Origin: Pseudomonas sp. 10-1B
Lineage (GTDB): Bacteria > Pseudomonadota > Gammaproteobacteria > Pseudomonadales > Pseudomonadaceae
Reading direction: 5' to 3'
DNA length: 64,000 nucleotides
NCBI RefSeq assembly: GCF_000935045.1
Contig: NZ_JYKS01000021.1
Span: 1-64,000 of the forward strand
Of the stretch, positions 1 to 9,130 are shown piece after piece (within the stretch, counting starts at the first letter, position 1; every line of letters begins with the position of its first letter). The notes under the pieces are model-generated. The model was not told the origin of the DNA and searched no databases. It saw only the letters and a list, made by a program, of their open reading frames with translations. A program made the translations under genes and the position numbers.

Positions 1-353
1 ACCATCGAGTGTCTCATACCGCACCTCAGCTCAAATCGTCTTAGATGAGCCCATGGTGCGCTGCCGCTGAAAAAACCCAACTGCGTGACCTGACATCTAC
101 CCAGCAACCGGTCTGAGCTGGGCATCAAACCCTCTGGCCAGCTAACCGAGGTTGTGCTGTACACGACCGACTCTATTAAATGCTCCCGGTGGTTGACTGG
201 CCTCGCCCGGTCGCTAACGAGATTCAGGACGCCAGTTCAACTCCTTAAATAGCCGCTCATCGGAAATACGTGCACGGGGGCACTTATGGGGGCACTTAAT
301 AATGAACTTTTAAATAAATCCATTTAAAACAATATCTTATGTATAAATCTTTA
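1..353. other. Non-coding flank left of the ssrA-like core
   Basis: I see no convincing gene here. The sequence before the core is not a tmRNA body, so the intact ssrA gene must lie further left, beyond the window edge. This stretch is probably the end of another element, or island DNA between ssrA and the core. A short near-repeat, ggggcactta, occurs twice at about 276-298. Confidence 0.5.
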
Positions 354-371
354 ATTCCCCCGGCTCCACCA
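354..371 (+). other. Attachment-site core matching the ssrA (tmRNA) 3' end
   Basis: The sequence attcccccggctccacca matches the conserved 3' acceptor end of proteobacterial tmRNA, including the terminal CCA, but no tmRNA body precedes it. A rho-independent terminator follows directly and a P4/CP4-57-type integrase gene comes next. Integrases of that type are known to use the ssrA 3' end as attB. I infer an att core left by integration. It could be attL of the element to the right or attR of one to the left. I found no second copy in the window. Confidence 0.7.
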
Positions 372-380
372 AATGATCAA

Positions 381-410
381 AAAAAGACGTCCACGGACGT
401 CTTTTTTTTT
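381..410 (+). terminator. Rho-independent terminator after the ssrA 3' end copy
   Basis: The arms gacgtc and gacgtc (self-complementary) form a hairpin with a short loop, preceded by an A run and followed by ten T residues. The position ten bases after the acceptor CCA is where an ssrA terminator belongs. Confidence 0.75.
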
Positions 411-484
411 GCCTGAAAGCCAGTAAAAACGCGGCCTCCAGCGCTTTTGCGGTCTTTCAAGAGTTTTTGAGTTCCAGCCATTCG

Positions 485-534
485 GGTATTCCAGGCGGTA
501 TTCCAACTCACCCGGTGCTAATCTTTGGAATACC
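485..534. promoter_or_regulatory. Putative integrase arm-type or autoregulatory sites
   Basis: GGTATTCCA occurs at 485-493 and 497-505, 12 bp apart, and inverted (TGGAATACC) at 526-534, just ahead of the integrase start. The same paired spacing of TTCCA recurs near 17.5, 25.5 and 33.0 kb. Short direct repeats beside att are typical integrase arm-binding sites. The function is inferred. Confidence 0.5.
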
Positions 535-558
535 GAATCAGTGCTTGAGGACAATCTC

Positions 559-1815
559 ATGCCTGCCCAAAACCTCCGCCTCTCCGATCGACAGCTCAAA
601 GGAGTCAAACCCGCGTCCAAGGATTATGTCCTCACTGACGGTGACGGTTTGCAGCTCCGCGTACGCAGCAACGGCTCGTTGCTGTGGAATTTCAACTACC
701 GCGAACCGGTGACCAAGAAGCGCATAAACATTGGCTTCGGGACCTACCCCGAACTGTCACTGGCGAACGCACGAAAGAAGGCAGTCGAAGCCCGCGAGCT
801 GCTCGCTCAAGGCATCGATCCGAAGGTGCAACGCAATACGTTGAATGAAGCCAAACGCGCGGAAACCGAACACACCTTTGAGAACGTGGCCACCGCCTGG
901 TTTGAACTCAAGAAAGACTCGGTCACCCCGGCCTACGCCGAGGACATTTGGCGATCGCTCACGCTGCACGTGTTCCCCGATTTGAAGACGACGCCACTGA
1001 CGAAGATCACCGCTCCGATGGTGATCGCATTGCTTCGCCCAATCGAAGCGAAAGGCAGCCTGGAGACGGTCAAGCGTCTCAGCCAACGACTCAACGAGAT
1101 CATGACCTACGGCGTAAACTCCGGCCTGATCTTCGCCAACCCGCTCAGCGGCATCAGGGCAGTCTTCAAGAAGCCCAAAAAAGAGAACATGGCTGCGCTT
1201 CCACCCGAAGAGCTCCCGGAGCTCATGCTGGAGATCGCGAACGCCAGCATCAAACGCACCACCCGCTGCCTGATCGAATGGCAGTTGCACACGATGACCC
1301 GCCCCGCCGAGGCGGCGACTACTCGCTGGGCAGACATTGACTTCGAAAGGCGTGTCTGGACTATCCCACCGGAGCGTATGAAGAAGCGCCGTCCACACAG
1401 CATCCCGTTGAGTGATCATGCTGTCGCACTATTGGAGTCACTGAAGACTCACAGCGGCCATCGCGAATACGTCTTCCCGGCCGATAGAAATCCACGCACC
1501 CACGCCAATAGCCAGACCGCCAACATGGCGTTGAAACGCATGGGTTTTCAGGATCGATTGGTTAGCCACGGCATGCGCTCGATGGCCAGCACCATCTTGA
1601 ACGAGCATGGCTGGGACCCGGAACTCATTGAGGTCGCACTGGCGCATGTCGACAAGGATGAGGTGCGCAGCGCTTACAACCGGGCCGACTACATCGAGCG
1701 CCGGCGTCCGATGATGGCTTGGTGGAGTGAGTACATCCAGAAGGCCGCCACCGGCAGCCTGCTTGCCTCAGCATACGGCCAAGTCAGAGACAAGAACGTG
1801 GTGCCGATACGCTAG
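559..1815 (+). CDS. P4-type tyrosine recombinase (island integrase)
   Basis: This protein of about 418 residues has the layout of P4/CP4-57 integrases: an N-terminal DUF4102 arm-binding domain (start LRLSDRQLKGVKP), a central SAM-like core-binding domain and a C-terminal catalytic domain. The catalytic set is visible: Arg in MTRPAEA (about 248), HGMR (about 337-340), His in LAHVD (about 363) and the nucleophile Tyr in RSAYNRADY (about 373). The ATG at 559 is chosen because the domain starts directly after it. An in-frame GTG at 541 is possible but would run into the GGTATTCCA repeats. It lies about 190 bp from the ssrA-like core, which fits an enzyme of the ssrA-targeting group. It looks intact. 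Confidence 0.93.
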   Translation: MPAQNLRLSDRQLKGVKPASKDYVLTDGDGLQLRVRSNGSLLWNFNYREPVTKKRINIGFGTYPELSLANARKKAVEARELLAQGIDPKVQRNTLNEAKRAETEHTFENVATAWFELKKDSVTPAYAEDIWRSLTLHVFPDLKTTPLTKITAPMVIALLRPIEAKGSLETVKRLSQRLNEIMTYGVNSGLIFANPLSGIRAVFKKPKKENMAALPPEELPELMLEIANASIKRTTRCLIEWQLHTMTRPAEAATTRWADIDFERRVWTIPPERMKKRRPHSIPLSDHAVALLESLKTHSGHREYVFPADRNPRTHANSQTANMALKRMGFQDRLVSHGMRSMASTILNEHGWDPELIEVALAHVDKDEVRSAYNRADYIERRRPMMAWWSEYIQKAATGSLLASAYGQVRDKNVVPIR

Positions 1816-1901
1816 CGCTGTACAGCGCAAGAACCGCAGCAGCAACATTTGAGCGCTCAAGATTCGGGGCAGGCAGCCTCGCTTATCCGCTTTTTAATAC
1901 G

Positions 1902-1946
1902 GGTCCATCCAAACAGGGCTGCAAAGCCGCCCTGTTTGGATGGACC
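1902..1946. repeat. Perfect 18-bp inverted repeat
   Basis: Arms 1902-1919 and 1929-1946 are perfectly complementary (ggtccatccaaacagggc on the left) around a 9-nt loop. There is no T tract, so it is not a standard terminator. It sits 85 bp after the integrase stop in a stretch (1816-2625) where I can support no gene. Minus-strand open frames there look spurious. Confidence 0.8.
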
Positions 1947-2304
1947 TTACTTTGAAGAGCTAAAAGCCACGACGTTGTCCGGGATTTACCACGGAATTCC
2001 ATCGGTAGATAACCGCTTTTCACGCCCCAAAGAGCGCTAAATTTCGGCACTTGACCGAGTTTATCCACAGGCGTAGAACTGGCCGTGCAAGCGCTGTCGA
2101 TGACAGCACCCCAGGTGGCCCGAACCTTCAAAGCCACGCCGCTCTCGCGGTGGTTCTTCCCAAGGGCGATTCGCATTCGGCAGCTCGCCCGGTCACTACC
2201 CATGTGATGAATGCTCTTACACATATAGCGCTCGTGCGCCAGATGCTCCGCACCTCGCTGCCCTGCAGCAACCTATCCGCTTGGCCGAAATATTGCGCCA
2301 ACCT

Positions 2305-2339
2305 GTGCCCGTCTCTTTCTTCTGGAAAGAGACGGGCAC
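2305..2339. repeat. Perfect 15-bp inverted repeat
   Basis: Arms gtgcccgtctctttc (2305-2319) and its exact complement (2325-2339) flank a 5-nt loop. It could form a strong hairpin in RNA from either strand. No gene is supported around it. Confidence 0.75.
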
Positions 2340-2390
2340 TTCTACCACTGCTGCAGCCCTGATCGCACAAGGCTTTGCGGCATTCCCCCT

Positions 2391-2426
2391 CGTGACAATC
2401 GGCGTGACAATCGGCGTGACAAACGC
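2391..2426. repeat. Short tandem repeat, three 12-bp units
   Basis: Two identical units cgtgacaatcgg are followed by a diverged third unit cgtgacaaacgc. It lies in non-coding sequence and no function is apparent. Confidence 0.7.
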
Positions 2427-2625
2427 CGATGTCACCAGCAACAGCGCTGTAGATGATGGCGCCGCAGACCAAGGAATGGACTGCACCTGACTGACAATCA
2501 GGCATGCCCCGGTCATCGCATTGCTGCTTGCACTTGGCTCAGGATCTTTAGGTACTGGTTTCGTCAGCCAATGCTGCCTCCACCCGCCCACCGGCAACGG
2601 TGCTCAGGAGGCCAGATCATGAGAT

Positions 2626-2783
2626 GCCCTTGCTCCCGGACGTAAGGAGCCGCCAGTCCCGCGTAGTGGACATTCCCCACAGGTCGCAGGGGCCTTGATC
2701 CCTGATAACACTCAGCATTCTTGGCGGGATGACGTGGGGCGAGGATCGGAGAGCGGATGATGAGGTGACTGACATGGCATTGG
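2626..2783 (+). repeat. 158-bp direct repeat, copy A
   Basis: This stretch is about 90 percent identical by eye to 10398-10555. It includes the leader, ribosome-binding region (gatgaggtgac) and start codon of the recombinase that begins at 2774. The two copies bound a 7.77-kb block, which suggests the ends of a mobile unit or remains of two related insertions. Confidence 0.85.
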
Positions 2784-3754
2784 TAGGTAGACGCGATGGC
2801 CGCAACTTCGGTTACGGCAGACAATTGAGCTACGCAGGGCCGCAGGCGCTGGAAGACATGTTCGGCGGAGGACACTACGGCACAGTCAAAGCGCACAGTG
2901 ATAGGTGGCGGGCATTCGTGAAATGGTGCCGTTCCGAACAGGGGCCAGGGATCAATGATGCGCGACAAATCGATCGGAAGGTATTGGCCGACTATGCGGC
3001 GTACCTGCGGGACCTTGTTGAGCACGGTGACCTCGCCGTCAGTACCGCGCAAAACCGGCTATCCAGCGTTAACAGAACTATGGCGGCGCTTCGCGGTGAT
3101 CAGCATGTAAAACTGTCAAACCCGAGCAAAGCGTTGGGAATGCAGCGCACTGGGATTCGCCAGTCAGTGCCGCAGGGCCAAGACCGCGAACAGGTGAAGC
3201 AGATCGTCGATGCACTTTGCCGCCATCATCAGCTACGAGCCGCTGCGATCGTTCTGTTGGCCCGCGCTACCGGCATGCGCTTGCGTGAAGCCATCCTGGC
3301 AGACCTGCCACGGCTAAGCCGTGAGGCCAACAACCTAGACAGGATCAACATTCAGGAAGGCACCAAAGGCGGCCGCGCCGGGGCTTCGGCGCCCCGTTGG
3401 ATCGCGGTGAGCGACCATGTTCGCGAGGCGCTTGGGTTTGCACAGCAAGTGTCACCTGTGGGTAGCCACAACCTAATTGCGACACACGAAAGCTACCTGA
3501 ATCTTCTGCAAAAAATCATCCGCCCAGCGAGAGACATCCTGCATGCCCACAAGCTCAAAGGCTTCCATGAGCTACGAGCGGCATACGCGTGTGAGCGCTA
3601 TGAGCAGATCACCCTGCATCCTGCTCCTATCAATGCCGTGAGTCACGACCACGTCGATCGTAATTTTGATCATGGTGCCCGAAAACAAATCAGCTATGAG
3701 CTCGGGCACGGCCGCCTCGACGTGGTCTCGGCTTACATTGGTGGTCAATCATGA
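2774..3754 (+). CDS. Tyrosine recombinase of the integrase-domain (Integrase_1-like) type
   Basis: A protein of about 326 residues with an N-terminal SAM-like domain and a C-terminal catalytic domain. The conserved pentad can be read: Arg in ATGMRLREA, HELR, LGHGR and the nucleophile Tyr in SAYIGG at the very C-terminus. The ATG at 2774 has gaggtgac upstream; an earlier in-frame ATG at 2729 lies inside the repeat leader and has no such signal. The stop overlaps the next start as ATGA, so the next small gene is probably co-translated. It differs from the P4-type enzyme at 559 and is the likely recombinase of the block bounded by the 158-bp repeats. Its target is unknown. Confidence 0.85.
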   Translation: MALVGRRDGRNFGYGRQLSYAGPQALEDMFGGGHYGTVKAHSDRWRAFVKWCRSEQGPGINDARQIDRKVLADYAAYLRDLVEHGDLAVSTAQNRLSSVNRTMAALRGDQHVKLSNPSKALGMQRTGIRQSVPQGQDREQVKQIVDALCRHHQLRAAAIVLLARATGMRLREAILADLPRLSREANNLDRINIQEGTKGGRAGASAPRWIAVSDHVREALGFAQQVSPVGSHNLIATHESYLNLLQKIIRPARDILHAHKLKGFHELRAAYACERYEQITLHPAPINAVSHDHVDRNFDHGARKQISYELGHGRLDVVSAYIGGQS

Positions 3755-4020
3755 ATAGGCCATTCGATATGGAGGCTTTCCTAACAGGGATAGTGACAGG
3801 GGCCCATGCCACACGTGAACGTCACATACGCCAGGCTAAGACGATTCAAGCAGCCATCGAAAGCCGTTGGGGGCTGAGCAACCCATGGAGCTGGCGAAAA
3901 AAGCATCTCATGTGGTTTCTGAACCAAAGCTCAAAGCACCACTCCACTGCTACGCGCTACTACTACATCCTCACCTTAAGACTGGTCGGTCGCAGGCTTG
4001 GAAAGCTATGGTTTGGCTAG
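3751..4020 (+). CDS. Small basic protein coupled to the recombinase
   Basis: An 89-residue protein rich in Arg, Lys, His and aromatic residues. It has a central segment GLSNPWSWRKKHLMWFLN and no membrane segment or cysteine motif. Its ATG overlaps the recombinase stop (ATGA), the arrangement of a recombinase partner or recombination directionality factor. I do not recognise the family; the role is inferred from coupling alone. Confidence 0.6.
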   Translation: MNRPFDMEAFLTGIVTGAHATRERHIRQAKTIQAAIESRWGLSNPWSWRKKHLMWFLNQSSKHHSTATRYYYILTLRLVGRRLGKLWFG

Positions 4021-4364
4021 CCATGGGTATGCGCAGCCTCACCATCGAGGAACCCAGAGGTCAGCAGGTCTGCAGACTCCTAAGGTTTCAATTTCTCCAT
4101 AGAACTGAGAAAATAGCCAACCTTGGCGCTATGCTTCTCAAAGATCGTTCGTCCCAAAGAACGCAGCACGCCAAAAGACACCGAGACCCTAAACGAAACC
4201 AGTTTTTGGTCCAAAACGCTACGGTGGAGCTACACAGCCGCCGGAAAATCCTAGATACATGCCGCTACAAATTTGGAAACCGATCCGATGCCTTTGGTGA
4301 ACAAAACCCGCACAGGCAGCCAGTCGATCCACCTACCGGCTGCTCAACTCTCAGTCTCGTCCAA
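4021..4364. other. Leader region of the hsdM-hsdS-ATPase-HNH operon
   Basis: I see no gene here. The open frame of the downstream methyltransferase extends back through this stretch, but the translated part is low in family features and the type I HsdM start is clear at 4365. The operon promoter must lie here, though no strong -35/-10 pair stands out. Confidence 0.45.
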
Positions 4365-5843
4365 ATGACTACTAAAGATATTGTCGGCAAGCTCTGGAAC
4401 CTGTGCAACGTCTTGAAGGACGATGGTGTGACGTACCATCAATATCTCACGGAGCTCACTTATCTCTTATTCTTAAAGATGGTAGATGAGACCGGTCAAA
4501 CGGACCAAATACCTGCTGGATGCGAGTGGACCGACTTAGTTGCGCAAAGCCCTGATCAACGCCTGGAATTCTACAAGGTCACCTTAATTCGTCTGGGGAG
4601 CCATAGCTCGCCAATCGTAAAAGAAATATTTGCAAACGCAAGCAGCTTCATTAAAAAACCTGCAACGCTATCTTCTTTAGTAACTGAAATAGACAAGCTA
4701 GATTGGTATAGCGCTCGACAAGAAGGTTTAGGCGACATATATGAAGGCCTTTTAGAAAAAAACGCTAACGAAAAGAAAAGCGGAGCTGGACAATACTTTA
4801 CGCCGCGCGTTCTGATAGACAGTATGGTTGCAGTAATGAGGCCTAATTTAGACGATCGAATCCAGGACCCAGCAGCTGGCACGGGCGGATTCTTGATCGC
4901 TGCCCATCATTATCTTAAAGAACACAACAAGTTCGATGCACTCAGCAAGTCCCAGAAACGCAAGTTAAGTTGCGAAACTTTTTTTGGGATGGAACACGTC
5001 CAAGACACTCATCGATTAGCACTTATGAACCTCACACTCCACGGCATTAACAGTGCGGGAGATATGGGGCCTACAAAAGGCGGAATACACTACGGCGACA
5101 CACTTGGCACTGAAGGCGAAACTTTAGCCAAAACAGGTGCTACTTTGGTTCTGAGCAACCCCCCTTTCGGAACCAAAAAGGGCGGTGGATTACCCGCACG
5201 GACTGATCTACCATTCGCATCAAGTAACAAACAACTCTGTTTCGTACAGCATATTATCAATACCCTCGCGCCAGGTGGCCGGGCCGCAATTGTACTCCCT
5301 GACAATGTACTATGTGATAGAAGTATAGCTGCAGAAGTCCGTCGAGAACTCATGGATAAGTGCAACCTGCATACAATTCTCCGACTTCCCACAGGGATTT
5401 TTTATGCGCAAACAGTAAAAACAAATGTTTTATTTTTAACTAGAGGCAAAAAAAATAAAGATAACACAACCCAAGTTTGGGTATATGACATGCGCACGAA
5501 CATGCCTCAATTTGGAAAGCGCACTCAGCTTACTAAAAAACTCTTTGCCGAATTTGAAGCTGAATTTGGAGATGATCCTTATGGAGATACCACAAGCTTA
5601 TCTAGCCGCAAAGATCAGGGCGAACTAGGACGCTGGCGTGTTTTCACGAGAGATTTCATTGCGAACCGAGGCGACAACCTGGACATTTCTTGGTTAAAGG
5701 ATGACGGAGAAAGACAGCATGAACTGCCCTCAGATCCAGCACTACTAGCTCGTGAAGCTGTTGGCGAACTGGAACAGGCATTGGAAGATCTGAAGGGAAT
5801 TTTGTTGGAGTTAGGCGAGGAGCTGGATGAGGGCGAGGAGTGA
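4365..5843 (+). CDS. hsdM: Type I N6-adenine DNA methyltransferase subunit (HsdM)
   Basis: A 492-residue HsdM. The N-terminal helical domain starts MTTKDIVGKLWNLCNVLKDD and leads into the methyltransferase domain. SAM-binding motif I is DPAAGTGGF (about 168) and catalytic motif IV is NPPFG (about 265). With HsdS it would methylate adenine in a bipartite site. The ATG at 4365 is chosen because family similarity begins exactly there. The stop overlaps the next start (GTGA). The operon is richer in A+T than the second type I system at 10.6-17.2 kb, a sign of separate origin. No hsdR follows; an ATPase and an HNH nuclease take that place. Confidence 0.93.
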   Translation: MTTKDIVGKLWNLCNVLKDDGVTYHQYLTELTYLLFLKMVDETGQTDQIPAGCEWTDLVAQSPDQRLEFYKVTLIRLGSHSSPIVKEIFANASSFIKKPATLSSLVTEIDKLDWYSARQEGLGDIYEGLLEKNANEKKSGAGQYFTPRVLIDSMVAVMRPNLDDRIQDPAAGTGGFLIAAHHYLKEHNKFDALSKSQKRKLSCETFFGMEHVQDTHRLALMNLTLHGINSAGDMGPTKGGIHYGDTLGTEGETLAKTGATLVLSNPPFGTKKGGGLPARTDLPFASSNKQLCFVQHIINTLAPGGRAAIVLPDNVLCDRSIAAEVRRELMDKCNLHTILRLPTGIFYAQTVKTNVLFLTRGKKNKDNTTQVWVYDMRTNMPQFGKRTQLTKKLFAEFEAEFGDDPYGDTTSLSSRKDQGELGRWRVFTRDFIANRGDNLDISWLKDDGERQHELPSDPALLAREAVGELEQALEDLKGILLELGEELDEGEE

Positions 5844-7495
5844 ACACGCTTCCGAATGGCTGGATTGAAGCCACACTGGGCCAGGTTATTGACGGTTTCG
5901 AAACGGGTAGGAGTATTCAGGCGGCTGGCACGCCTGCAGGGCCGAATGAGTTTGGCGTGTTAAAAATTAGTGCCGTTACTTGGGGACGGTTTCAGCCAGA
6001 AGAAAATAAAGCACTTGCCCCTATTGACAGGCCACGCCCTCATGAAACAGTTAAATCAGGCGATCTGCTCATTTCTCGAGCGAATACCACTACGCTGGTA
6101 GGAGCTCCAGTCCTAGTCGACAAAGACTACGACTACTTGATGCTCCCCGATAAAATTTTGCGCGTGCTTTATAAAGCTGAACTTGTTGATCCCCGTTATT
6201 TAGTGCTGGCGTTACGTTCACCTATTGCTCGGACTTACATAGAAGCCAATGCGACAGGGACAAGTGAGTCCATGCGCAATCTGTCTCAAGCAAAGCTTAA
6301 AAACATCCCTATTTTGCTTGCACCGCTACCCGAGCAAAGACGGATCGCGGATAAACTTGAGCGTCTTATTTCTCGTGCAAATTTTTGCAGGGAGCGCCTT
6401 GACCGTATACCGAAAGTGCTAAACGACTTCCGGCAGGCCATTTTGGAGTCTGCAACAAGTGGAGAACTATCCGCTGAGTGGCGGGAAGCTAAAAATATAC
6501 ACGATGACTTTCAATCTTTTGAAATCGACGAAAGCGGTTCTTTCAAGACATATCAATTCCCTTCAAGCTGGAAAGCTGTACGACTCTCAGAAATTGCTTC
6601 AATTCAGGGCGGAATAACCAAAGACTTAAAAAAACAGTCTCACCTCCATCGCGAGATACCCTACTTGCGTGTAGCCAATGTTCAACGTGGCTTTTTGAAC
6701 TTAGACGAAGTTAAGTCTATTCGTGTACCACCTGAAAAATTCGAAAGCTTACTTTTGAAAGCCGGAGACATACTCTTTAACGAGGGAGGCGATATAGATA
6801 AGCTTGGCAGAGGCTGGATCTGGAATGATGAGCTTCCAGAATGCACTTACCAAAATCATGTATTTCGCGCTCGCCTGCTCTGTCAAAATTTTGAGCCACG
6901 ATATATCTCTTGGTACGGCAACAGTCGGGGACATGCTTACTTCCTGAACAATGGAAAACAAACTACAAATTTAGCATCTATAAACAAATCTGTTTTATCA
7001 TCTTTGCCAGTAGCGCTTCCGCCTCCTGAGGAACAAGCTGAGATAGTGAGGCGTATTGAGTCTCTTTTTGCGCTCGCGGATACAATTGATGCGAAACATA
7101 CAGTGTCTCTCGCCCAGGTAAACCAACTAGTACCTTCGCTTATTTCTAAGGCATTTAGCGGAAATTTTGTGTCCCAAAATCCATCCGATATACCAGCTAA
7201 AGATATGCTCGACCGTTCCATGGATACAAATGAAACTCAAAGGCCGAGCGCGAGAGCTACAGAACCTAAAGGGAAGACTCCATTGAACACGGAGCTCGGC
7301 GAAACTCTATCAGATGTGATCACCAAGATACCAAAGGACGGCCTCACTTTTGAAGAACTCAGCAATTTAGTCTCCCGAGACTACGAGACTATCAAAGAAG
7401 AACTATTTAAACTGCTTGCCATGAAAAATCCGTCCATTCAACAATTTTTTGATAGCAAAGCAAAAACCATGAAGTTCAGGCAGGTACAAGGATGA
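5840..7495 (+). CDS. hsdS: Type I specificity subunit (HsdS) with C-terminal extension
   Basis: A 551-residue HsdS with two target-recognition domains. Each is followed by the helical conserved region that starts LPEQRRIADKLERL (about 170) and PEEEQAEIVRRIESL (about 395). After the second helix comes an extra part of about 100 residues, partly low-complexity and then helical (ITKIPKDGLTFEELSNL), resembling a winged-helix fold. The start is GTG, overlapping the hsdM stop by four bases. The stop overlaps the ATPase start as ATGA. The two TRDs are unlike those of the HsdS at 13998-15233, so the systems should recognise different sites. The extension might contact the ATPase; this is speculation. 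Confidence 0.9.
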   Translation: MNTLPNGWIEATLGQVIDGFETGRSIQAAGTPAGPNEFGVLKISAVTWGRFQPEENKALAPIDRPRPHETVKSGDLLISRANTTTLVGAPVLVDKDYDYLMLPDKILRVLYKAELVDPRYLVLALRSPIARTYIEANATGTSESMRNLSQAKLKNIPILLAPLPEQRRIADKLERLISRANFCRERLDRIPKVLNDFRQAILESATSGELSAEWREAKNIHDDFQSFEIDESGSFKTYQFPSSWKAVRLSEIASIQGGITKDLKKQSHLHREIPYLRVANVQRGFLNLDEVKSIRVPPEKFESLLLKAGDILFNEGGDIDKLGRGWIWNDELPECTYQNHVFRARLLCQNFEPRYISWYGNSRGHAYFLNNGKQTTNLASINKSVLSSLPVALPPPEEQAEIVRRIESLFALADTIDAKHTVSLAQVNQLVPSLISKAFSGNFVSQNPSDIPAKDMLDRSMDTNETQRPSARATEPKGKTPLNTELGETLSDVITKIPKDGLTFEELSNLVSRDYETIKEELFKLLAMKNPSIQQFFDSKAKTMKFRQVQG

Positions 7496-9129
7496 AGCTC
7501 CTTCGAGTACACATTGTTTCCGCTAAATCGTGTGGTGGTCTACTGGACGGTCTCGACATCACCTTACGAGACTCAAGCTCGGGGCCAATGGAATTCGAGC
7601 CGCTTTGCCTGATAGGCCCAAATGGCGCCGGAAAATCACAGCTAATTCAGGTAATTGCAGAAGCTTTTCAGTCTTTGTTTTATGCGGTAGTCCCTACTGA
7701 AGAACGAGGCGAAGGAAATGAAAACCTGCTGTTCGAGATCGAATATCTCATATCCTCAGAAATAGCAGACAAGCCGATAGAAGTACGAGCATCCCGCCTA
7801 GCGCATGGGAGAAAACGGCCCGTAATAACCCTATCTAAGAAAATTGACGATTACGAATGGAAAGAGTGCGATCTGACTGATCCCCAGACTATTGCGCTTC
7901 TCCCGACCAAAGTCATTGGATACACCTCCGGGGCTAACGAAACTCTTAGCCTGCCATTTTTAGTTTCTCGTAGTGGCTACGCTGATGAAGTCACACGTAG
8001 GGCGCTAAATGAAGAAACAGTTTCGGAATCAGTTCCAGACACTAGACTAATGCTAGTCGACTATGGCACACACCTAGAAGTACTAGTATCTAATCTACTC
8101 CTAGGAACAGAAGAGCAAAGAACAGCTCTTTTGAGCGATGCGCGCGTTCAAGACCTGCATACGTTCAGATGTGTTATTCAACTCGCACACTCCGCAGTTC
8201 CTAAAACAGCGCAAGCAAAACGAGGTCGATATAAAAGAAAAGGTATACAGCTCACTGACGAGCTGGAACATTATCTAGATCAACTTAAACGTTGCGCGAC
8301 AAGTCATAGCCACGATCCTAAAAATGATAGCTATACGTTTGATTTTTTCATAACAAAGGAAACACGTATTGCTTTCGCCACCTTCTGGTCATCGGCGCTA
8401 GAGCTATATGGAGCCCTACATAAACTAGCAATGTTAAATGATCTAGCCATCCCGAAAACGACGCGCGATCGATTTAAAAAAGAAACTCAGCAGCGCAAGT
8501 TTGCATCTCGCTTACCGGAGCCCCAGGACGAAGATAAAGTTTTCAGGTTCGAACGAGTTACATTCGATGCTCAGGAAGAAAGGGGCACTGTCGACTACGT
8601 ATCGCTTTCCGACGGGGAACACCAGCAGGCACAGCTTTTAGGTACTCTGTGCATGGCATCCTTCCCAAATGCTCTTTTTCTCCTTGATGAACCGGAGTCC
8701 CACTTCAACCCGCAATGGCGGGTGAAACTTATGTCCAAAATACTGAGTTTGCCTACAGCGAACGGGGAGCGCAGAGAGATATGCGCCGCAGCCCTGCAGG
8801 ACTTACTCCTTACAACCCACTCTCCCTTTGTTCCATCTGATATGCCAAGGGAGCGTATTTTGATATTCACGAAGAACTCAGAGACCGGAAAGATTGACGT
8901 TCGACATCCCGACATAGAAACATTCGGAACAACTTTCGACTCAATCCTAGCAGAGTGCTTTGACATACGCCCTCCAATGTCTGATGTGCCCAAGGCAGTA
9001 ATCGAGGAGTTGAAGTCTTCAGACGACCCTCAAGAAATCCAAGACCGCATGCAGACTCTCGGCGAGTCCGTAGAAAAAATACTTCTTGCAGATCGCATTC
9101 GTCAACTACAACGAAAAACGAGGGAATAA
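7492..9129 (+). CDS. AAA_21/OLD-like ABC-type ATPase (PtuA-like)
   Basis: A 545-residue soluble ATPase of the ABC/SMC-like group found in OLD, Septu PtuA and RloC-like defence proteins. Walker A is GPNGAGKSQ (about 43-51). The signature is LSDGEHQQAQLL, Walker B LFLLDEPESHFNP and the switch histidine LLTTHSPF. Between the lobes lies a long helical insert. No TOPRIM or nuclease domain is evident in this chain, so an effector is needed. It is translationally coupled to hsdS (ATGA), and its stop is one base before the likely HNH start. Pairing with an HNH protein recalls Septu, but here the pair is fused to an hsdM-hsdS operon. Confidence 0.85.
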   Translation: MKLLRVHIVSAKSCGGLLDGLDITLRDSSSGPMEFEPLCLIGPNGAGKSQLIQVIAEAFQSLFYAVVPTEERGEGNENLLFEIEYLISSEIADKPIEVRASRLAHGRKRPVITLSKKIDDYEWKECDLTDPQTIALLPTKVIGYTSGANETLSLPFLVSRSGYADEVTRRALNEETVSESVPDTRLMLVDYGTHLEVLVSNLLLGTEEQRTALLSDARVQDLHTFRCVIQLAHSAVPKTAQAKRGRYKRKGIQLTDELEHYLDQLKRCATSHSHDPKNDSYTFDFFITKETRIAFATFWSSALELYGALHKLAMLNDLAIPKTTRDRFKKETQQRKFASRLPEPQDEDKVFRFERVTFDAQEERGTVDYVSLSDGEHQQAQLLGTLCMASFPNALFLLDEPESHFNPQWRVKLMSKILSLPTANGERREICAAALQDLLLTTHSPFVPSDMPRERILIFTKNSETGKIDVRHPDIETFGTTFDSILAECFDIRPPMSDVPKAVIEELKSSDDPQEIQDRMQTLGESVEKILLADRIRQLQRKTRE

Positions 9130-9130
9130 C

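Noticed and set aside
757..1419. Long antisense frame over the P4-type integrase
   Set aside because: It overlaps a clearly coding integrase with full catalytic residues and shows no motif of its own.
1883..2597. Minus-strand frames between integrase and first direct repeat
   Set aside because: They cross the perfect hairpins and tandem repeats, lack ribosome-binding sites and match no family I know.
3867..4364. N-terminal extension of the first HsdM
   Set aside because: The extra 166 codons overlap the 89-residue gene and lack HsdM features; the family start is at 4365.
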